From NCBI GenBank assembly GCA_963737575.1, contig CAVTTJ010000008.1:62001-126000 (forward strand): 64,000 nt of DNA, written 5' to 3'. This stretch comes from VRUE01 sp963737575. Its GTDB lineage: Bacteria > Actinomycetota > Thermoleophilia > Solirubrobacterales > 70-9. The number at the start of each line of letters is the position of its first letter. The stretch's first letter is position 1. The position numbers were made by a program, and so were the translations under genes. Below, piece after piece: positions 58,797 through 64,000 of this stretch. The notes beneath the pieces were generated by a model that did no database searches, was not told the DNA's origin, and was given only the letters and a program-made list of their open reading frames with translations.

Positions 58797-59135
58797 GTGG
58801 AGGCGACACGCGCAACAGAGCGGCCCCCCGGGGTCTGTCCACACTTCCATGCCGCGATAGAGCTGATCGGCAAGCGATGGACCGGCGCCATCGTCTGCGT
58901 GCTCGCGGAACGGCCCCAGCGCTTCGGCGAGCTGGGGAAGGCGGTCCCGGGCCTCTCCGACCGGCTCCTCTCCCGCCGCCTTCGCGAGCTCGAGGAGGAA
59001 GGCCTGGTCGAGCGCGAGGTCGAGGCCGGCAGCCCGGTACGGGTCACCTACTCGCTGACCGCCGCCGGCGCCGAACTCGGGCCCGCGATCGACGAGCTCC
59101 GAACCTGGGCACGGCGCTGGAAACGGGCCGGATGA
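58797..59135 (+). CDS. HxlR-type winged-helix transcriptional regulator
   Basis: 112 residues from GTG 58797. The HxlR family signature is CPHFHAAIELIGKRWTGAIV, then RFGELGKAVPGLSDRLLSRR and LEEEGLVEREVEAGSPVRVT. These regulators bind DNA as dimers and often use a Cys near the N-terminus (Cys14) as a redox or ligand switch. It overlaps the xseA start (ATGA), an odd pairing that may couple DNA repair with an electrophile response. It is divergent from the MarP-like protease. Confidence 0.88.
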   Translation: MEATRATERPPGVCPHFHAAIELIGKRWTGAIVCVLAERPQRFGELGKAVPGLSDRLLSRRLRELEEEGLVEREVEAGSPVRVTYSLTAAGAELGPAIDELRTWARRWKRAG

Positions 59136-60514
59136 CGGACGCGGGCACGCCCGCCCCGCAGAAGCCAGAGACCCAGGAGCCGGAGCTGCCGGGCCCGTTC
59201 GCGGTCGGCCGCTACGCCCGCAAGCTGCAGGAAGAGCTCCGCCGCCGGGCGCGGGTGCGGCTCGTCGGCGAGGTGACCGGCGTCAGCCGCAGCAAGGTTC
59301 AGGCCTACTTCGAGCTCCGCGACGCCGAGGGCGCGGTTCCCTGCGCGATCTGGCTCGACGACCTCGAGCGCGCCGGGCTGCCGCAGGGCGGGCTGCGCGA
59401 TGGGGCCGAAGTCGTGATCGCCGGCGGGCCTGACTACTACCCCGGCGGGGCCCAGGCCTCGCCGAGCTTCTCCTTCCGCGCGACCCACGTCCGGCTGGCG
59501 GGGGAGGGGGACCTGCTCGCGCGCCTCGAGGCGCTCCGCAAGCAGCTGCGCTCCGAGGGCCTCTTCGAGCTCCAGAAGCAGCTCGGGCGGCCGCTGCTCC
59601 CACGCACGATCGGCGTTGTCACCGCCGAGCGTGGCGCCGCCCGGCGCGACCTCCTGGCCGGCCTCGGCCGCCGTGGATGGGAGGGGACCGTCGTCTGGGC
59701 CTTCGCGCCGGTTCAGGACCGCCGCGCCGCTCCCGCGATCGCCGAGGCGATCCGCGACCTGGCGGCTCGACCCGAGGTCGAGGCGATCGTCGTCACCAGG
59801 GGCGGCGGCAGCCTCGCCGACCTCTGGGCGTTCTGCGACGAGACGCTCTGCCGCACGGTCGCCCTGCTGCGGGTGCCGGTGATCAGCGCCGTCGGCCACG
59901 AGCGCGACTCGACCCTGATCGATGACGTCGCCGCCGTCGCCTGCTCGACCCCGACCCACGCGGCCGAAGCGGCCGTGCCGCTCGACTGCCTCGAGGCGCG
60001 CCGGGACCTCGAGCGCTCGGCGGCCTCGCTCCGGCGCGGCGCCGATGGCGCGGTCGGCGCCCGCGCAAGGCACCTGGCGGCGCTCGCCCGGGGCCCGGCC
60101 CGCGCCCTACGTCGCGAGCGGGTCTCCCTCAACCAGCGGACGCGTGAGATCCGCGCCTCCTCAGACCGCGGCCTCGCCGAGCGTCGCTCGTATCAGCGCC
60201 GAATCGCCGTAGTCGTCCTCGAGCGGGCCCGTCGCCGGGCGGCCGGGGCCGAACTCGGCGGCCGCCGCGACGCGCTCAGGCGGATTGAGGTGGCGCTTCG
60301 GGCCCACGAGCCTGAGCACACCCTGGAGCGGGGCTACGCGCTGGCCGAGCGCCCCGACGGCGAGCCGCTGACCAGCGCCGCGGCCGCACGCGCCGAGGAT
60401 CGGATTAACCTCCGCTTCTCCGATGGCAAGCTGCAAGTACGACCCGCCCGCGGCGGGCGCGGCCCGAGCGCGGAGCGAATGAGCGAGATCACCGGTGATG
60501 ACGAACGCGAATGA
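59132..60514 (+). CDS. xseA: Exodeoxyribonuclease VII large subunit
   Basis: 460 residues from ATG 59132. An N-terminal OB fold (VRLVGEVTGVSRSKVQAYFE, GAEVVIAGGPDYYPGGAQAS), the catalytic domain with TRGGGSLADLWAFCDE and ISAVGHERDSTLIDDVAA, then a long helical region. ExoVII digests single-stranded DNA from both ends in oligonucleotide steps. The last codons (RMSEITGDDERE) run through a leader-type repeat (60481-60534). It is coupled to HxlR upstream and followed by xseB. Confidence 0.93.
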   Translation: MTDAGTPAPQKPETQEPELPGPFAVGRYARKLQEELRRRARVRLVGEVTGVSRSKVQAYFELRDAEGAVPCAIWLDDLERAGLPQGGLRDGAEVVIAGGPDYYPGGAQASPSFSFRATHVRLAGEGDLLARLEALRKQLRSEGLFELQKQLGRPLLPRTIGVVTAERGAARRDLLAGLGRRGWEGTVVWAFAPVQDRRAAPAIAEAIRDLAARPEVEAIVVTRGGGSLADLWAFCDETLCRTVALLRVPVISAVGHERDSTLIDDVAAVACSTPTHAAEAAVPLDCLEARRDLERSAASLRRGADGAVGARARHLAALARGPARALRRERVSLNQRTREIRASSDRGLAERRSYQRRIAVVVLERARRRAAGAELGGRRDALRRIEVALRAHEPEHTLERGYALAERPDGEPLTSAAAARAEDRINLRFSDGKLQVRPARGGRGPSAERMSEITGDDERE

Positions 60515-60534
60515 GCGAAGCGCGAAATTGTCTT
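60481..60534 (+). repeat. Purine-rich leader repeat, copy B
   Basis: GAGCGAGATC, then GGTGATGACGAACGCGA, GAGCGAAGC and TTGTCTT, the same block order as at 5103-5158. It overlaps the end of xseA and precedes xseB by 32 nt. The similarity includes spacing, so chance is unlikely. Confidence 0.55.
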
Positions 60535-60566
60535 CAAGCGAGCGAGAGCAGAGCACGCGGGCGGAA

Positions 60567-60803
60567 ATGAAGCCCGACTCCTATGAGGGCGCGGTCGAGC
60601 GCCTCGAGGAGATCATCGACCGGCTCGACTCCGGCCAGGCGGGTCTGCGGGAGACGCTAGAGCTCTGTCGCGAGGGCCGTGATCTCGTCGGCTACTGCGC
60701 CGAGGAGCTCGACGCCGTCGGCGAGGGGCTGAAGGAGCTCCGCCTCGACGAGCTGGCGGCGAGGCTCGAGGATCCGGCCGAGGCCGCTCAGGACGGCTCG
60801 TAG
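60567..60803 (+). CDS. xseB: Exodeoxyribonuclease VII small subunit
   Basis: 78 residues from ATG 60567; an ATG at 60495 would add 24 residues overlapping xseA and the repeat. The core MKPDSYEGAVERLEEIIDRL, then LDSGQAGLRETLELCREGRD, is characteristic. XseB binds XseA in several copies and is needed for activity. Its 3' end overlaps that of the convergent globin gene by 16 nt. Confidence 0.93.
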   Translation: MKPDSYEGAVERLEEIIDRLDSGQAGLRETLELCREGRDLVGYCAEELDAVGEGLKELRLDELAARLEDPAEAAQDGS

Positions 60804-61249
60804 GGAGGCGCCTCGCCCCAGCCCCAGCGCGGCACCGGGGCGTGCTCGACAACCTCGGCGCCGGCCTGGGAGTTGTTCATCGCGAGGCGTGTCGCCCACT
60901 CGAGGTAGGCGACCAGGGCCGAGCGGAACTCGGGGTCCTCGGGGAGGCCGGCGTCGTCGGCGGCGTGGCTCATCAGCGCCGCGAACCGGAACCGCTGCTC
61001 GGTCGAGATCCCGATGCCGCGGTGCTTCTCGAGCATCCGCTCGTAGCCGCCGAGCTCATCGGTGTAACGCGGCGGGCCCCCGAAGACCTCGATCCACCAG
61101 GCGACGACGTGGTCGCGGTGCTCCTCCGAGACCCCGCCCGGGAAGAGCCCGCTGAGCAGCTCGTCGTCTTCGACGCGGTCGTAGAAGGCCTCGATCAGCC
61201 GCTCGAACGCATCGGCTCCTCCCGCCCATTCGTAGAGGGTCGGGGCCAT
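60788..61249 (-). CDS. Group II truncated hemoglobin
   Basis: 153 residues from ATG 61249, ATGA overlap with the fusion gene upstream. A truncated globin 2-on-2 fold: TLYEWAGGADAFERLIEAFY, LFPGGVSEEHRDHVVAWWIE, YERMLEKHRGIGISTEQRFR; the proximal His lies in KHRGIGI, as in GlbO. A Trp at WATRL in helix G is also conserved in this group. These bind O2 or NO and are linked to oxidative and nitrosative stress. The C-terminal tail (PRWGWGEAPPYEPS) is the common GlbO-type ending. Cytoplasmic. Confidence 0.92.
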   Translation of the reverse strand: MAPTLYEWAGGADAFERLIEAFYDRVEDDELLSGLFPGGVSEEHRDHVVAWWIEVFGGPPRYTDELGGYERMLEKHRGIGISTEQRFRFAALMSHAADDAGLPEDPEFRSALVAYLEWATRLAMNNSQAGAEVVEHAPVPRWGWGEAPPYEPS

Positions 61250-62010
61250 CAGGATTTGGTCCGGTAGAGATGGTTGGTCAGCGGGCCGAAGACGGCGGTG
61301 AGCGCCGCGGCGGTCCCGAGCACGATCAGGACGTCGCTGGTCGCCGCGTTTCCCTCCATCAGGCCGCGTGAGGCGGTCGCGAGGACCGAGATCGGGTTTG
61401 CTTCGACGAACGCTTCGAGCGCGCCGGGCAGCGTCTCCGGTTTGACGAACACGTTGCTGAGGAAGGTGAGCGGGAATATCGCCATGAAGCCGGCGTTGGT
61501 AACCGCGTTCGGCGAGCGCAGCAGGAGACCGAGCGTGGTGAAGACCCAGGAGAGGGCGAAGGCGAAGACGATCGTCAGCGCCATTGCCGCCAGCACCCCG
61601 GGCGCCCCGGCGCCGGGGCGGAAGCCGAGGATCAGCCCGAGGACGACGATCACGGTTCCGGCGACCGCGTAGCGGACGCTGTCGCCGAGCAGCGCACCGA
61701 CCAGCGGCGCCGGCCGCCAGATCGGGAGCGAGCGGAAACGGTCGACTACTCCCTTGGTGAGGTCGGTGTTGATCGCGACGCCCGAGTAGACGGTGGTGAA
61801 GAGAACCGACATGACGAGCGTTCCGGGGAGGATGTAGTCGAGGTACTGGCTGGTCGACCCTTCGATCGCGCCGCCGAAGACGGCGCCATTCGGGCCGAGG
61901 ACGCCGTAGACCGAGCCGCGACGGACCGCGAGGTCGACGCCGTCGACGGCGCGAACGTCGTCGAATGCCTTGACGAGGCCGCTCGTCTCGATGGCAAGTG
62001 CGGTTTCCAT
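61249..62010 (-). pseudogene. DrrA-DrrB in-frame deletion fusion of an ABC exporter
   Basis: 253 residues from ATG 62010. The first ~41 residues are the start of a drug-type ABC ATPase (METALAIETSGLVKAFDDVR, GVDLAVRRGSVYGVLGPNGA). The frame then jumps straight into an ABC-2 permease (VFGGAIEGSTSQYLDYILPG, with six to seven helices, ending GPLTNHLYRTKS). The junction at 61881/61882 removes the Walker A Lys/Thr, Q-loop, signature and Walker B, and the permease start. The product cannot hydrolyse ATP. Either a deletion scar or a collapsed assembly. Confidence 0.85.
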
Positions 62011-62015
62011 GTCGC

Positions 62016-64000
62016 CTATGACCTTTGCAAACCGGCCGCTGCGGCCTGCCTGACCTGGCCGATCGCCGCCTCGAGCCGCTCGCGGCCCGCGGCGATATCG
62101 CCCGCCCCCAGCGTTTCGCCGACCGGCTCCTGCGGCCGCTCGAGGAAGACGTAGGCGACCTCGACCTCGGACGCGTCCCGAGCCTCGCTCACCGCCAGCG
62201 CGTAGATGTCGCGCTGGATCCCGTAGCGCTCGTAGAGCTCCCGCGGGGCGTGGCCGGCGAGCCGGTCGGTCTTGAAGTCGACGATCAGCGGCGGACCGGC
62301 GCCATCCTCGACGAGGAGGTCGATCGAGCCCCGCAGGACGGTGTCGGCGACCTCGAGCAGGATCGGGACCTCCGAGCGCGCCCCGGCGGCGCCCGCGACC
62401 CGCTCGGCGAAGAGGGGAGATCCGAGCCAGGCGCGGACCGGGGCGAGGAGTCCGGCGGCGTCGGCCGGGGCGACGCCGGCGGCGGCGCCGAACCTCCGCG
62501 CCACCTCGGTCGAGGGCTCCGTCCACCCATTCGCCCGGCTCCACTCGAGCAGGGAGTGCACCGCCGTGCCCAAGGCGGCGCCCGCCTCCGGGGTCGGGGC
62601 CCGCGGCTCCTCGTCGAGCGGCCCGAGCGGGGTGTGGCCCTCGAACGCGGCGATCGCGGAGTAGGAGAGTGGCCAGTTGGCCGGTCCGGCCGCGACGGGC
62701 CCGAGCAGCGGGGCGGGGCCGGCGCCGAGGTCGGGCGGCGCCGCCTCGCCGCCGCCGAGCTCGACGAGCTCGGCGGCGCGCTGCGGCGAGGCGAGGCTCA
62801 CCCGCACCGCGATCTCAGAGTGCTCGAAGCCGGCGTCGAGGCCCTCGCGGGGGAGCGGCGGCGGCACCGTCACCGTCGAGTCCTCGCCGCGGTCGAGTTC
62901 GAGGGCGGACGCGATCCGCTCGATCACCGGCGTGCCGGGCGCATCGAGTGTGCTGACGGGCTCGGCCTTGACGACGCCGCTCAGGATCAGCCGCTCCTGG
63001 GCGCGGGTCGCGGCGACGTGGAACAGGCGCAGCTCCTCCTCGGCCTCGCGCGCCTTTGCCTCCTCCCAGAGGTCCCCGTAGGAGAAAAGGTCGATCACCG
63101 GCGCCCCGAGGCGCCGCAGCCGCAGCCCGACCCTGGGCGTGTCCTCCTCGCGGCCGAGGGTGAAGGGCGGTGCCCAGGAGCGGAGCAGGCGCCGCGCCAG
63201 CTGGGGGATCGCGACGACCCCGAACTCGAGCCCCTTGGCGCTGTGGATGGTCATGATCCGGATCCCGTCGTGACCCTCGATCGCAGTCGCCGCGGCGGCA
63301 TCCGCGTCGGCGGCCGCGCGGGCGGCGAGGAAATCGAGGAGGCCGCGCAGGTCCCGCCCCTCGGCAGCCTCGAACTCAGCCGCCAGGCGCATCAGCTTGC
63401 GGACGTTGGCGAAGCGGGCCTCGCCCGAGGGCCGCATCAGCACCGCGAGGTCGTACCCCGTCATGGTGACCGTGACGTCGATCAGCTCGCCCAGCGGGAG
63501 GGCCGGCGCCCGCGAGCGGAGCTCGACGAGGGTCGCGGCGAAGTCGGCCAGCAGGGCGCGGTCGGCGGCGTCTATTCGGTCGATCATCTCGGGGTCGAAC
63601 AGCTCAGTCTCACGGCCCCCGGTGAGGTGCGCGATCGCCGGCCAAATGTGCCCGTGCGGCCCGGCCGCCGCGCGCAGCAGCCAGAGCGTGTCCGGAGACA
63701 CACCGCAGGCGGGCGAGGCGAGCGAGCCGAACAATGGGCGGTCATCGAGCGGGTTGGCGATCGTCGCCAACAGGGCGCAGACGTCGCCCACCTGCTGCTG
63801 GGACCAGTAGCCGCGGCCGCCGACGACGTAGGGCCGCAGCCCGGCCCGCTCGAGCGAGTCCTCGTAGGCGTCGAGGTGGGTGAAGGCGCGCAGGAGCACG
63901 ACCATCTCGCCGCGCGGGACGCCGGCGTCGGCGAGCGCGCGGAGGCGGGCGGCGAGGAACCGCGCCTCGGCGAGCTGGTTCGCCGGGGTGCGGGCGTCGG
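62016..64000 (-). CDS. AddA/RecB-like UvrD helicase-nuclease, C-terminal part
   Basis: The frame runs off the right end of the window; about 660 residues are visible. Superfamily 1 helicase motifs: MVVLLRAFTHLDAYE, IMTIHSAKGLEFGVVAI (motif V), FHVAATRAQERLILSG (motif VI). A C-terminal PD-(D/E)XK nuclease has GSIDLLVEDG, IVDFKTDRLAGH and YGIQRDIYALAVSEA. Together this matches the AddA-type helicase-nuclease that resects DNA ends for recombination. The partner (AddB-like) would be upstream outside the window. The drrAB fusion starts 6 nt after its stop. Confidence 0.9.
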   Translation of the reverse strand, partial: DARTPANQLAEARFLAARLRALADAGVPRGEMVVLLRAFTHLDAYEDSLERAGLRPYVVGGRGYWSQQQVGDVCALLATIANPLDDRPLFGSLASPACGVSPDTLWLLRAAAGPHGHIWPAIAHLTGGRETELFDPEMIDRIDAADRALLADFAATLVELRSRAPALPLGELIDVTVTMTGYDLAVLMRPSGEARFANVRKLMRLAAEFEAAEGRDLRGLLDFLAARAAADADAAAATAIEGHDGIRIMTIHSAKGLEFGVVAIPQLARRLLRSWAPPFTLGREEDTPRVGLRLRRLGAPVIDLFSYGDLWEEAKAREAEEELRLFHVAATRAQERLILSGVVKAEPVSTLDAPGTPVIERIASALELDRGEDSTVTVPPPLPREGLDAGFEHSEIAVRVSLASPQRAAELVELGGGEAAPPDLGAGPAPLLGPVAAGPANWPLSYSAIAAFEGHTPLGPLDEEPRAPTPEAGAALGTAVHSLLEWSRANGWTEPSTEVARRFGAAAGVAPADAAGLLAPVRAWLGSPLFAERVAGAAGARSEVPILLEVADTVLRGSIDLLVEDGAGPPLIVDFKTDRLAGHAPRELYERYGIQRDIYALAVSEARDASEVEVAYVFLERPQEPVGETLGAGDIAAGRERLEAAIGQVRQAAAAGLQRS

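Overview
The window is a high-GC chromosome segment of an actinobacterium, most likely of the class Thermoleophilia (Solirubrobacterales or a relative). The evidence is the very high GC, dense gene packing with ATGA/GTGA overlaps, frequent GTG/TTG starts, actinobacterial families (LLM flavin oxidoreductase, DUF4383, MarP-like protease, HxlR regulator, group II truncated globin) and five copies of a secreted family with a ten-residue xxxIKKxTIx repeat that I associate with this class. The taxonomic call is an inference from gene content; no rRNA or tRNA gene was seen.

Layout. 0-6 kb: VOC-protein tail, secreted proteins (two near-identical decapeptide-repeat copies around an alpha/beta hydrolase, one copy frameshifted), a PlsC-GpsA fusion, and an ECF-type sigma factor with a small membrane partner. 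6-12 kb: DUF4383 protein, zinc-finger rhomboid protease, two large tandem secreted paralogues and a class I glutamine amidotransferase. 12-19 kb, all on the minus strand: a gamma-glutamylation catabolic cluster (FadR-type regulator, APC permease, glutamine-synthetase-like ligase, PuuD-type hydrolase, aldehyde dehydrogenase, SDR) with a candidate operator and promoter before the permease. 19-23.7 kb: cobalamin-type binding protein, CNNM/CorC protein, and a divergent 3-hydroxyacyl-CoA dehydrogenase/thiolase pair.

23.8-30.7 kb is an integrative element, probably two related elements side by side, marked by three copies of a 25-bp repeat. It carries an SRPBCC protein, a frameshifted DUF2510 membrane protein, a C4-zinc-finger protein overlapping a coiled-coil Mrr-like endonuclease (candidate defence pair), a 235-aa orphan, an excisionase-like HTH protein, a frameshifted decapeptide-repeat gene and a tyrosine integrase behind a 15-codon leader ORF.

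30.8-40.5 kb: an HD protein, two acyl-CoA dehydrogenases, an LLM oxidoreductase and an alkyltransferase-like protein in one run; then minus-strand envelope genes (CWB2-like protein, MBL hydrolase) and another acyl-CoA dehydrogenase with tandem palindromic operators. 40.5-52.5 kb: M23 endopeptidase, an anchored low-complexity protein, and the lysA-hom-thrC-thrB block followed by a cupin and gltB. 52.5-64 kb: surface and cell-wall proteins (decapeptide protein, FHA/zinc ribbon, lipoprotein, class B PBP, MarP-like protease), HxlR-xseA-xseB, globin, a DrrA-DrrB deletion fusion and an AddA/RecB-like helicase-nuclease running off the end.

The clearest non-gene signals are a dispersed hairpin family (GTGATCGCCATTTC / GAAATGGCGATCAC) at five intergenic sites, other very long perfect hairpins at gene ends, and the repeat-bounded element. 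Four genes are broken or fused (942-1606, 24987-25407, 28299-28936, 61249-62010); read-level checks would separate real pseudogenes or phase variation from assembly error.
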